Position numbers and translations under genes: made by a program. The notes beneath the pieces are model-generated. The model saw only the letters and a program-made list of their open reading frames with translations, was not told the DNA's origin and made no database searches. DNA of 64,000 nt from Geosiphon pyriformis (lineage: Eukaryota > Glomeromycota > Glomeromycetes > Archaeosporales > Geosiphonaceae): assembly GCA_016748015.1 (NCBI GenBank), contig JAAOMT010000134.1, positions 1,694,657-1,758,656 of the forward strand. Direction: 5' to 3'. Positions 11,164-21,358 of this stretch are shown here, piece by piece. Numbering within the stretch: position 1 is the stretch's first letter; each line of letters begins with the position of its first letter.

Positions 11164-12030
11164 TGTTATTCATAAAAAGAAGACAGATATAGAAAATAGC
11201 AGACCAATAAGAGAATAGTATTTAGCACATAAGCACATTGCTTAGCAATATGGAGCAATATCAAAAATCATGACACATTGCTTAGCAATGTAGAGCAATA
11301 TTAGAAAATTAGAGCACATCACTCAGCAATGTAAGCATTGCTCAAGAAATCATAGCACATTGTTTGGAAATGTAAGTGATCTCGTAGAACATCAATTATA
11401 TATATATAGTGGTAGCATTAGAAGTAGAAAAGAAAGAATTCTTAGTTAAAAGACCTCTCTATTTAGATTTTATCTAAGCAACTTTCCAAATCACAAATAT
11501 CAATAAATAATTATTCACTATCTCAATCCACTCTCTACTATCAACATGAAATGTTGATAGTAATTGATACTTAACCATACTGGAACAATAGCTCTTAATC
11601 ACGGCTATTGATGGGATACTAACTTGCAATTGTTTTTTTTGTTAATTTCTTTATCTTTTTTTATTTTCTTTTATTTCTTTTGTTATTTCTTTGGTTTTAC
11701 TAAAATTGATTAAGGATTAAGCATTGAGATACAGACATTATAGGGACTAGTTACAGACCCATGAAACAAGGGTAGAACACTCATAGATTTGAGAATAGCT
11801 TACCAGAAGAATTACCAGCCACCACACTGAAAAAAAAATTTGACAAAACTGCAGTTTTGAGAAGCTACAGATAAAATCATCAATTAAATTTCTGTCCATT
11901 ATACAAAGGACTCTATTCTAAAACCTTTAGATACAACCAATGTATTAGTGTTATCAGCCTTGTCAAGATATTGAGTGCCAAGTTACGGATTTGTTATTTG
12001 ATTTAAAACCCCAAATAATCATCTGTAACA
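11164..12030 (+). repeat. 5' LTR of element B (867 bp)
   Basis: Begins TGTTATTCAT and ends ATCTGTAACA. It is 40 bp shorter than the 3' LTR, exactly one unit of the U3 tandem repeat (four units here at about 11233-11390, five at 20521-20720). A TATA run ATTATATATATATAG lies near 11396-11411 and AATAAATAATTATTC near 11501-11515, consistent with U3 promoter and R/poly(A) signals. Confidence 0.94.
11233..11390 (+). repeat. U3 tandem repeats, 40-bp unit, four copies (5' LTR of B)
   Basis: Units start at 11233, 11273, 11313 and about 11354. Each contains a short inverted repeat of the form ATTGCTNAGCAAT followed by an AGCAAT and an A-rich spacer. The location upstream of the TATA run suggests a transcription-factor or silencing target, which is inference. 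Confidence 0.8.
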
Positions 12031-12032
12031 TT

Positions 12033-12062
12033 TGGTGCTCCCTGTAAGATATAATCTTACAG
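12033..12062 (+). promoter_or_regulatory. Element B primer-binding site and adjacent perfect hairpin
   Basis: Two bases after the LTR the sequence TGGTGCTCCCTGTAAGAT begins with TGG, as expected for a complement to a tRNA 3' CCA end. I cannot name the tRNA. Overlapping its 3' end, 12042-12062 is a perfect 9-bp stem (CTGTAAGAT / ATCTTACAG) with an ATA loop. Confidence 0.65.
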
Positions 12063-12086
12063 AGAACCAGCACTAACAACTAATTA

Positions 12087-13960
12087 ACAGTAGCAGAATC
12101 AGAAAGTATAGGAGTAAACCATTTAGGATTCGCGAAATTCTTATTTCAACACTACTGTCAACACTTAGAATTAAATCACAATCATATATCAGTAGAATCA
12201 GCCTTCAATTTTTATGTCAATGAAAGAATTGCCTATTTGTTAGGGACATCAGTAAACACGGAATCAGCAAGAGAAACTTTCTACTATGAATTAATACAAA
12301 ACACTAGCTTACCAACAAATCATAATTTCGCATCCATCATTACTGAGATTAACAAAGAAATTGAACATCACACACAACAAAGATATCCAATTACTTACTC
12401 AAGTAAAGACAAAGAAAAACTACAAACACCAGCAGTAACACCTCAATAGATCCAACCACCCACTTGGAAGAAACACAGAGTTGAATCACCCACAAATCTA
12501 TCATATTATTATACTTCTGAAAGTGCCATCCATATCACATTACCAAACATGTCCACATCAAATATGACATCAACATTTGGACAATTTCCATTCCAAAATA
12601 AACAAAAGAAAACAGAATTACTAGGCCCATATGGCAAATATTTCGAAGGATTTCAATCACAAACACCAACACCATCAGGAATCTGATCACCACTACCTCC
12701 ACCAGATTTCGGGATAGCTGATCTATGAAAAGCATCAAAATCAAAAGAAAAAAAAAATTTGAGGATCAAGAATTTACTTATCAGAACCTAATTCCAGAAA
12801 ACCCAGAAGTTGAAACCCCGAACATTCAAACTCCGAAAAATACAAATCAAGAAAATCTGAAAATCAAAACTCCAAATATTCAAATACCATGGAATCGGAA
12901 TATTTTAAACTCCAATTTAATCAATCAACCAAACTTACCTTCAAATATCATCATAAATCAACCACCAATTGAACTAATTATTGAACCAATTCAATAACAG
13001 CCACTCTAGCAACCAATTCAACACCCACAACAGCCAATTCAACAGCCACCAGTACTACCTTTACAGCAACAACAACAACCCATGGCATTTGTACCAATCG
13101 CGAAACTTGAGAAGTTCACCAGCAAAAAGGACAATGCCCAGGCATAGATCAATGATGTCACCAAAGCAATCACAGCAAATAACTGGGATGACCAAAGAGC
13201 CCTCCAAGCAATTTCACACTTTCTCCAGAATACTGCTAATTCCTGGTATCAAAATTTAGCAGCCAGACCACAAACCTTTCAGGAATTCAAACTGGAGTTT
13301 TTGAAATATTTCAGTAATAATAATAGTATTAATCGCTTGGCCAACACTTTCATTACTATCAAATAAGGAGAAACTGAAGCAGTCACCACTTATCTGGGAT
13401 AATTTCATAGAAGTTTGCGACAGATTCAAGCAATCAATGCTAACTATTTTACAGCACCACAAATCTTCAACCAGTTTATCCATGGCCTGTGCAGTAGTAT
13501 CTTGTAGCATGTACATACATTGTATTCCAACACTCTTCAAGATGCAGTTATACATGCCAGAGATTTCGAGTCAGCAGAGTTAGAGGCCAATTATACTCAA
13601 GCTGTAAACCTAGTGATGAATGGACTATCTGAACTGGATTCCAAATTAAAACAATTCAGTGATTCAATTAATCAGAGATTAGAAGAATACTTAGCTAACA
13701 ATTGCACAATTTATTAGCCATTTCAATGACGCAATAATTTAGAAATCACAAATCACCCAGAAAATCAGTCGCATCTCTCATCATTCTTCAATCAGCCATA
13801 ACAGCAAAAGACACATATCTGCCACTATTGTGGTAAACAAGGACATTTGAAAATCAATTGTCAGTTAAGAATAGAAAACCAATGATCGGAAAATCAATAT
13901 CGAAACCCTGATCGCTGGTTTTCAACTCCAAGATATTAATCAAACGCAGAAATATATCAA
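12087..13960 (+). pseudogene. Element B gag
   Basis: The N-terminal region (about 12090-12450, including LLGTSVNTESARETFYYELI) is followed by a Pro/Asn/Gln-rich spacer. The gag capsid-like domain (13080-13720) has FVPIAKLEKFTSKKDNAQA, then ALQAISHFLQNTANSWYQNL and DSKLKQFSDSINQRLEEYLA. An intact zinc knuckle CHYCGKQGHLKINC (CX2CX4HX4C) lies at 13820-13861. Stops interrupt at 12447 (Gln), 12685, 13146 (Trp position), 13400 (Trp/His region) and elsewhere, and there are frame changes. Gag would form the particle and bind RNA. Confidence 0.87.
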
Positions 13961-14236
13961 CCAAATTACATACCTATGACACAGCCACAAATTTATCAGC
14001 TGCCAATTTATTAGCCAACAGCACCCATCATTTATCACCCACAGTCTCAACCCATTTATCAGCTGCAGTCTCAGGTAATCTACCAGCCGCAACAAGTTCA
14101 AACATCACTGCAGAACTTACCTCAAAACGGAACTCAAAGGCCAAAACTGACACTGCAAAGCTGAAGATCATCAATGGTGGTCCATTAACCGATCTCCAGT
14201 TCCATGGCACAACCATCAAGTTTTTGACAACAGAAT

Positions 14237-14590
14237 TTGGGTACCAGTTCCACCCAAAATCCGAATTCCCAACACTATTTAAGTCTCTTGGTTACTTCAG
14301 AAGATGCCACCTCCCACAACTCAGAATCCAATCAACAACTATTACTTACTAGTAACATACCTCCAGCCACTGTCACCAATGACAAAACATTGGCTGCCAT
14401 ATTCCCTTTTGAACTCAAGGAAACCACAATGGTACCACTATTCAATAGAGCCACCTTGAAGGAAAAACCCATCATAGCAATGTACACTAATGCGAAAGTC
14501 AATGGCCACTCCATCAAACTGATCCTAGATAGTGGATTAGCTGGCAGCATTATCACAAGACAATTCATGGATCAATTAGGTTGCTGAGTT
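14237..14590 (+). pseudogene. Element B aspartic protease, active site intact
   Basis: An open segment of about 116 codons runs FPFELKETTMVPLFNRATLK to MYTNAKVNGHSIKLILDSG, with the retropepsin DSG triad at 14528-14536 followed by LAGSIITRQFMDQLGC. It closes with TGA at 14585-14587. In A, D and E the triad reads DSR, DSS and NSG respectively. Homology to the other copies continues beyond the stop to about 14800, with Gln and Trp codons replaced by TAG. Confidence 0.85.
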
Positions 14591-14859
14591 GATCGAGCTG
14601 CTAGTGCAAGAATGATTACTGCCAATGGAGCAACCAAAACTCCTATTGGCAAAATTGACAACTTCCCTATAGAAGTCAATGGCATAATTATCCTAATCAA
14701 AGTACTAGTCATAGAAGCCACTTAGTACCAAGCACTAGTTGGTAATAACTAGCTCACCAAAACAAATGCCATCCTTAATTGAACCATTTAAGAGTTGTAA
14801 CTTAGCCAAAATGGCTAATACACATGAGTACTAGCAACATGTGGCCATTTTGAACCCAG

Positions 14860-16090
14860 TCACATGCCAGCCCCACTAATCGACTTGGAAGAAGAAAAGC
14901 TGAAACCCATCTGAGAAGCATACCAAATGTTGTGAATTAATGTCAATTACAATGAACTGCTGCCAATACTCATCTGAAATGACAATGACCAAGAAAAGGG
15001 AAAAAAAAAAGAAGAACTTATCTGGAACACTGACCAAGCCTGGGAAATCAACAATGATCAAGAAGACCCATCAACCTGAGAGTGGCAGGAAAGCAATTAA
15101 GAAAAAGAGAAGAAAAACGAAGAAAACCGACTTGAAACCAACAAAACCAACAAAGCCAGCACTAGTAACTGGAGAAAATCCTACTCAACCAACACCAGAC
15201 CAGAGCCACTGCATATTCCTCTCAAGTGCAAAGACTGCAACAAGAAATTGTCCTCAATGAAAGCTTGGATTACACCATACAAAGACTACTGGATGCACAC
15301 CCATTACTATTGCAAACCATGTTACTGCAAACACTATAAGTACTCCAAGAGACAAGGCAAGTGGGACAATAAATCATGTTTCACTTGTGGAAAACAACTG
15401 CTCGATAAAGGGATGTGAAATGACATTCTTGGTAGAGAAGAAATGTGTGACACTTTGTGCCAGTACACAATCTTCATCAGTGACTGGGTGAATCGTGGAA
15501 CACCCATTACAGCAGCCTGGTACCAAGCAATCTTTTACTTAGAAGATTATCCACATGACGAGGACAAGATCTGGCAAATGGCCAATGCCAAAGTAGAAGG
15601 CACTTTGCCCAGTAAAATTCTGGAAATCAAGAACAACCCTCCAGAACCAACAGACATTGTGTTGGTTCTCAACCCAGATATCTTTTTCGACTTAGAAAAC
15701 AGCCCAAAAGAATTCCATAAACACAATCAAAATCTAGCACCTACAAGAGAAGAGTAAGAGCAACGTTTGGAAAAAATCAATATCCAATTATGTGACCACT
15801 GTTTAATTTCATGTGACTTCCAATTCTGTGATGATTGTGATCTCATTTACAATCTACTACCATGTATAATCTACATGATCTTAGAAGAAGAAAAACCAAT
15901 CAACAGCTGCACATTGGAATCAGAATCAGTTTTCAATCCTGATTCAAACTCTGACAACAACAATAACAAAAACACCAGTTTCAGTTTTGTTCAAAACAAC
16001 AATGAAAACAACAGCAATTGGAACTCCAATTCAAACCCAGAAATATATATCGCACTTCTTAATCTCACCAAGGAGCAGACCTTAAAATAG
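14860..16090 (+). pseudogene. Element B Cys-rich module (putative zinc-binding), between protease and dUTPase
   Basis: Reading through one TGA (15416-15418) and a few frame changes, the segment has a Lys-rich stretch (14940-15160) and then CKDCNKKL from 15227. This is followed by YYCKPCYCKHYKYS and CFTCGKQLLDKGM, three closely spaced CXXC pairs. Next comes MCDTLCQYTIFISDWVN, an acidic segment (15443-15757), a second Cys cluster LCDHCLISCDFQFCDDCDL (15788-15842) and an Asn/Ser-rich linker to the dUTPase. The order is kept in A, D and E. No family recognised. Possible roles are nucleic-acid binding or structural zinc folds; this is inference from Cys spacing. Confidence 0.7.
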
Positions 16091-16114
16091 TTCAGTGATA
16101 ATGAGGAAAAGATC

Positions 16115-16921
16115 ATGCCAGAATGTGCACATGATACTGATGTTGGGTTTGATCTAAGGTATTCAGAGAAAAATGTCATCAAATTGGAGCCACGTTTGTG
16201 CACCTGTATTGATCTGAAAATAGCATTGGAAATACCAGCAACAACCATAGTTCAACTAGCTTTCAGAAGTAGTTTAGCAAAAAGAGGAATTACTATAAGA
16301 GAAGGAATAATTAACACTGGATATGTAGGAAATATTATGGCAATGCTACAAAATGACTCAGAAAAGACCTATATCATAGAACCAAATGAAAAGATAGTAC
16401 AGGCAATATTCCTGCCTCTGGTTAGAATAGCTCAGTTAGTACCAATGGGAAATAGGGAAGAATTAGGGATTACTGCTAGAGGAATACAGAGATTCGGATC
16501 AACAGATAGAATAGACATACCAGTTAATATGATGGAGAAAGTGGTTATTGACAAAGGAGAAATTATCTCAACTTGTCAATCAATTTCCATTCTATCATAT
16601 GACCAGTATATGTTATATATAAAAAGAGAAGTAAAGAATCAGGCTCAGTTGTTTGAAGCAGAAACCACCATTTGTAAATTAGGAGAGATTGGACTCACTA
16701 ATCTCTACATATCAGCCAAAAGTCCCAAAAACATCAAAATTCTCATCTACAACACAACTGAAAGTATCATTGAAATACCAAAGGAAACTATTATAAGATA
16801 TTTGACCACTGAAGTTGAGGATCAACCACCAAATCACATTCCAGACTTTCTGCAACTTTGTGGATATGTTGACATCACATCACAAACAATATATGGATGT
16901 AGCAAATGTTACTTGCTTTAA
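16115..16921 (+). pseudogene. Element B dUTPase domain, all five motifs present
   Basis: A continuous 268-codon frame. Motif 1 is HDTDVGFDLRY, motif 2 FRSSLAKRGI, motif 3 EGIINTGYVGNIMAMLQND, motif 4 KIVQAIFLPLVRIAQL and motif 5 ARGIQRFGSTDRIDIP. These match the trimeric dUTPase fold (dUTP to dUMP plus PPi). Motif 3 has N where the usual catalytic Asp of a G-[VI]-I-D-x-G-Y pattern stands (INTGY), so activity of this copy is doubtful; element C has IDAKY here. A C-terminal extension of about 100 residues, shared by all copies, leads to the RT linker. The frame is open and only enclosed by stops, so I call it a domain of a broken pol rather than a gene. Confidence 0.9.
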
Positions 16922-16939
16922 TCAGAACAATTAGAACAG

Positions 16940-18330
16940 ATGAACATAGAAAATTTAGATCTATTTCAATGGATACAACTCAAGATGTTATTCAATAATT
17001 TCAATGACATCTTTGCTAGTGAAAATGAATTTGGCCAAACCAATATCATCCAGCATCAGATCAAAACTGGAGATGCAATGCCAATTAAACAAAAAGCATA
17101 CAGAATACCACTAGCTAGCCATGAGATCATTTGTCAAAAAATCAACCGGATGCTTGACAATGGGCTAATTTAGCCATCAATGAGTCCATAGTTGTCACTA
17201 ATAGTATTAGTCTATAAGAAAAATGAAAAAATCCGTTTTTGTGTAGACTATTGAAAACTGAATAGAGTAACAAAAGATGATAACTATCCAATGCCAAAGA
17301 TCCAAGAACTATTCGATGCTTTTAGAAAAAATAAATAGTTCTCAATACTGGACTTAGATAGTGGTTACTAGCAAGTAGCCATGGATCCAGCTGACAAAGA
17401 AAAAACAGCATTCACCACAAGAGAAGAAAATTTTGAGTTTGAAGTCATGCCATTTGGCTTGATGAATGCTCCAGCAACATTCCAATGGCTCATAGAAATT
17501 TTTTATACTGGATTACTATGGAAATCAGTAGTTGTATACTTGGATGACACCAATGTGTTCTTAAAAACATTTGATGATCATCTGCACCATCTCCAACAAG
17601 TGTTCGAAAGATTAAGAAGAGCTGGATTGAAATTAAATGCAACCAAATGTTTCTTTGGAAAAACTGAACTCAAGTTTTTGGGACATATAGTGAGTAAAAA
17701 TGGAATCAAAACGGATTCAGACAAGATTGAGGTAGTTAAGAACTTTCTGGTACCAACCAACTTGACAGAACTAAGAGCATTTTTAGGTTTCGCAGGCTAT
17801 TATTGCCATTTTATCAAAGACTTTTTAAAACTGGCTCAGCCACTTCACCATTTACAAACCAAGAATGTGAAGTATAAATGGACTGAAGCTCAACAAGAAG
17901 TGTTTGACACATTAAGAAAAAAGCTTATCCAAGCTCCAGTATTGATGTATTCAGATTACAACAAACCATTTATAATCACTACTGATGCATTAGGTCAAAC
18001 ATTGGGAGCAGTACTATCACAGAAAAGATCAGATAGAAGAGAACATCCAGTAGCTTATGCCAGTAGAAGCTTAAGTCCAGCTGAGAAAAACTATGAAACT
18101 CCAGCACTAGAACACTTAGCTATTTATTGGGCTGTTATCAAATAAAAGGAATACTTGAGTCAAAAGTTTGAAGTGTACACTGATCACAAAGAATTAACTT
18201 CAATTCAGAAACAAGAATTTGCAAACAATCACTATGCCAGATGGAAAATAAAACTTTTACTATTCAATTATACAGTACATTATAAAAAAGGAAAAGACAA
18301 TAGAAATGCCAATGGACTGTTGTGAATGAG
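16940..18330 (+). pseudogene. Element B reverse transcriptase and RNase H
   Basis: The linker (16940-17170) is followed by a badly stopped fingers region (Q to TAG at 17171, W to TAG at 17189, 17336 and 17369) and an open frame 17381-18145. That frame holds FEVMPFGLMNAPATFQWLI, the catalytic VVYLDDTN (YLDD at 17537-17548), LKFLGHIVSKNGIKTD, FLGFAGYYCHFI and the RNase H start FIITTDALGQTLGAVLSQ. It ends with TAA at 18143 (Gln position), after which KEYLSQKFEVYTDHKELTSI continues the RNase H. The family is clearly Ty3/gypsy. Confidence 0.93.
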
Positions 18331-18339
18331 ACAAATCTA

Positions 18340-19743
18340 AAAACATTTCAACCCAAAAATATAACAAAAGATGAACACACAAAAATACCAACAACTTCAG
18401 CATTATATAAATACTCATTCAAGGAGAAATTATCTCAAAAAGAACAAAACAATATAAAACAACAATCAAAATATTTTATCAATCATCAAAATATACTCTA
18501 CCAAAAAAACAGAAGAAATCCAAATCAACTAATCAGAGTAATCACAGAACCAGAGAAAAAGACAATATTATTTAACATGCACTCAAATTCAACAGCAGGA
18601 CATTTTCATAAAGAAGCAACCATAAAAAGAACCAGAAAAAGATATTATTGGCCATCAATGTATCCAGACATTATTCAATATGTTCAAAATTGTGATGCTT
18701 GTTAAAGAAGAAAAGGAACAAGACCAAGTAAACCATTAAGACCAATTAAAGTGGGACAACTATTTGATCACATTGGAATTGACTTAATCAGACCATTAAC
18801 AATCACCAGTAAAGACAACAAATATATTGCAGTAGTCATGGATTATTTCACTAAATGGCCAAAAGCAAAAGCCATTCAAAGAGCAGATGCAGAATCCATT
18901 GCCGAATTTGTCCATCAAAATTTAATATGTCAACATGAATGTCTAAAAGAACTACTATCAGATCAAAGAACTTATTTTGTGAACAGAACATTAACAGAAT
19001 TAAGTCAAAGATTTGGAATTAAAAGACCATTATCATCACCATACCATCCACAAATAAATGGCTTAGTTGAAAGATTTAATAGAACACTGTGTGAAGCAAT
19101 CACCAAAATCAGTAAAAAAAACCAAAATGAATGGGATTTGTTTATACCATCAGTATTATTTGCTTATTGAACAATAAGACAAGATACTATACAAGCAACA
19201 CCATTTGAATTGGTATATGGTAGGACAATAACATTACCAGTTGAGAGAAAGGTCGGCACATATCCAATTAAACCAATAACAAAAGCTAATTTCCAAGAAA
19301 CATTATTGAGAAGAATATATAACCTAATAGAACCACTAGAAAACAGATGACAAAAAGCAGCTGATAATATTCAAAAGTCTCAAGAAAAGCAAAAAAAACG
19401 ACACAATAACCAATTACCAGATAAACCAGTTGAATTCAAGATTAGAGACAAAGTACTTCTATATCATACCAAAGTAGAAAAATAATAAAGTGGAAAATTT
19501 GACCCCAAATGGAATAAACCATTTTACATAGAAGAAATTCTCGGAAATAAAGCTTATAAACTAAGATAGGACAACAAAATTTTAGCCAAAACAGCACATG
19601 ATGATTGACTGAAACTATATTACCAAATAGCATTATCATCTACCAATAACATTCCACAATTAGGAGTACAATGAATATTAGTTCAACCAGATGAGATTTC
19701 ACGAGATCTGGAACCAATCATAATCATTGGACCAAACACATAA
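18340..19743 (+). pseudogene. Element B integrase, DDE triad intact
   Basis: The HHCC domain (GHFHKEATIKRTRKRYYW, then NCDAC at 18690-18704, followed by a TAA at a Gln position) precedes the core. Catalytic residues are D at 18781 (GIDLIRPL), D at 18961 (LLSDQRTYFV) and E at 19069 (NGLVERFN), giving exactly 35 residues between the second Asp and Glu. C-terminal PVEFKIRDKVLLYH and KFDPKWNKPFYIEEILG match the GPY/F-type module. No chromodomain is visible. Later stops occur at 19168 and 19348 and at several Trp positions. Confidence 0.92.
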
Positions 19744-19803
19744 AATCAAACAATAAAAGAGTATATAAAGACACAGTATATGTGACAAAGGCAACCAAGA
19801 AAA

Positions 19804-20438
19804 ATGAAAATACCAGATCATATTTATGCCATAGCTCAACAATTATTCCAGGTCTTAAGTCAACAATCTTTAGACATGGAAATTATTGTTAACAACCAAA
19901 CAATTTGTTATCAAAACACCAAAAAAAAGACAAAGAATACACCATATCAGTGGTTACTAAAGAATAATAAAAACTGGTCAGATAACATAATAAAAAAAGT
20001 AAAAAACACTTTTGGAAAAATACCTATTATGGCACCAACAGAAAAACTTACAAAAGAAAATTGGAAGCAATGGACAGAACAACTTTCAATATTATACTGT
20101 TATTACTAGTTAGGTTAAAAGTTGAATATTCAGAAGTTGTATATTGACAAATCCAAAAGAATATTTAACCAAAACATAATACAGCAAATTGAAAAATTTA
20201 TTGAAAAGAAGACAAACTTGACACTACATGTGAGAACAATTTATTGACTGCACAACATATTTCAGAACTATCCAAAAATATTGTTATATTCTAACATGGA
20301 AACCATAATCATTAATTAATAGGGAAAAATGAACAATACACAAGTAGAAGATGTGAAGAACAGAGTCGAACAAACAATACTTGAAAAAAAGTATTAGAAT
20401 TAATTCAAAATGAAAATTTCAATGGAGCTCAATATTAA
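19804..20438 (+). pseudogene. Element B ORF3: conserved post-integrase ORF, unknown function
   Basis: ATG at 19804 opens MKIPDHIYAIAQQLFQ and runs to 20109, where TAG replaces a Gln codon. Homology with A's ORF3 continues to the terminal TAA at 20436-20438. The length is 635 nt, one base short of frame; a poly(A) run near 20387 has seven A where A has eight. NWKQWTEQL and the final FNGAQY (here FNGAQY after the shift) are kept. No family recognised; no membrane span seen. Conservation across copies supports a real element protein. Confidence 0.75.
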
Positions 20439-20451
20439 AAGAAGAAGATAA
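20439..20451 (+). promoter_or_regulatory. Polypurine tract of element B
   Basis: AAGAAGAAGATAA directly precedes the 3' LTR start TGTTAC. It is purine-only except for one T, the expected primer site for plus-strand DNA synthesis. Comparable tracts precede the 3' LTRs of A, C, D and E. Confidence 0.75.
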
Positions 20452-20520
20452 TGTTACTCATAAAAAGAAGACAGATATAGAAAATAGCAGACCAATAAGA
20501 GAATAGTATTTAGCATATGA

Positions 20521-20720
20521 GCACATTGCTCAGCAATGTGGAGCAATGTCAGAAATCATGGCATATTGCTTAGCAATGTAAAGCAATGTCAGAAAACATG
20601 GCATATTGCTCAGCAATATAGAGCAATGTTAGAAAATTAGAGCACATTGCTTAGCAATATAAGCATTGCTCAAAAAATCATAGCACATTGCTCAGAAATA
20701 TGAGCAATCTCATAGAACAT
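20521..20720 (+). repeat. U3 tandem repeats, 40-bp unit, five copies (3' LTR of B)
   Basis: Units at 20521-20560, 20561-20600 and 20601-20640 are in exact 40-bp register. Two more diverged units follow at 20641-20681 and from 20682. Each has the inverted repeat ATTGCT-C/T-AGCAAT. Confidence 0.85.
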
Positions 20721-20724
20721 CAAT

Positions 20725-20736
20725 TATATATATATA
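20725..20736 (+). promoter_or_regulatory. LTR TATA-like box
   Basis: TATATATATATA lies just upstream of the conserved GTGGTAGCATTAGAAG. The same pair of motifs occurs in the LTRs of A, B, C, D and E, although the U3 sequence upstream differs between types. Likely the core promoter of element transcription. AATAAA at 20830-20835 is a plausible poly(A) signal about 100 bp downstream. Confidence 0.55.
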
Positions 20737-21358
20737 GTGGTAGCATTAGAAGTAGAAAAGAAAGAATTCTTAATTAGAAGACCTCTCCATTTAGATTTTA
20801 TCTAAGCAACTTTCCAAATCACAAATATTAATAAATAATTATTCACTATCTCAATCCATTCTCTATTATCAACACTTCATGTTAATAGTAATTGATACTT
20901 AACCATACTGGAACAATAGCTCTTAATCATGGCTATTGACGAGATACTAACTTGCAATTGTTTTTTTTGTTAATTTCTTTATCTTTTTTTATTTCCTTTT
21001 ATTTCTTTTGTTATTTCTTTGGTTTTACTAAAATTGATTAAGGATTAAGTGCTGAGATACAGACATTATAGAAACTGGTAAAAGACCTGTGAAACAAGGG
21101 TAGAACACTCATAAATTTGAGGATAACTTACTAGAAGGATTACCAGCCATCACACTGAGAAAAAAATTTGACAAAACTGTGGTTTCAGAAAGTTATGGAT
21201 AAAACCATTAATTAAATCTCTGTCTATTATACAAAGAACTCCACTCTAAAATCTTTAGATACAACCAATGTATCAATGTTACCAGCCTTGTCAAAATATT
21301 GAGTGCCAAGTTACAGATTTGTTATTTGATTTGAGACCCCAAATAATTATCTGTAACA

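Larger units (their letters stand above)
11164..21358 (+). mobile_element. Element B: complete Ty3/gypsy LTR retrotransposon with dUTPase (type-1 LTR)
   Basis: LTRs at 11164-12030 and 20452-21358 enclose gag, protease, Cys-rich module, dUTPase, RT/RNase H, integrase, ORF3 and a polypurine tract. Flanks GTAT (11160-11163) and GCAT (21359-21362) form a 4-bp target duplication with one transition. The surrounding sequence rejoins as element C pol. This is the best-preserved copy: protease DSG, RT YLDD and integrase D,D(35)E are intact. Stops still break it, for example Q to TAG at 17171 and W to TAG at 17189, 17336 and 17369. Confidence 0.95.
20452..21358 (+). repeat. 3' LTR of element B (907 bp)
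   Basis: Starts TGTTACTCAT and ends ATCTGTAACA. It carries five 40-bp U3 units where the 5' LTR has four, accounting exactly for the 40-bp length difference. Remaining differences from the 5' LTR that I checked at both ends are all transitions. Confidence 0.94.

Noticed and set aside
11233-11390. Regularly spaced 40-bp repeats resembling a CRISPR array
   Set aside because: Units are contiguous tandem repeats without unique spacers, lie inside a eukaryotic LTR and recur in both LTRs.
17161-17380. Possible alternative genetic code with TAG as Gln
   Set aside because: TAG also stands at Trp positions, the host genes end normally with TAG and TAA, and the pattern fits transitions in dead elements.
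19380-19743. Chromodomain at the integrase C-terminus (chromovirus)
   Set aside because: A GPY/F-like segment is present but no chromodomain-like aromatic cage or fold follows in any copy.
19804-20438. Envelope-like gene after integrase
   Set aside because: No signal peptide, transmembrane segment or glycosylation-rich ectodomain is visible; kept as unknown ORF3.
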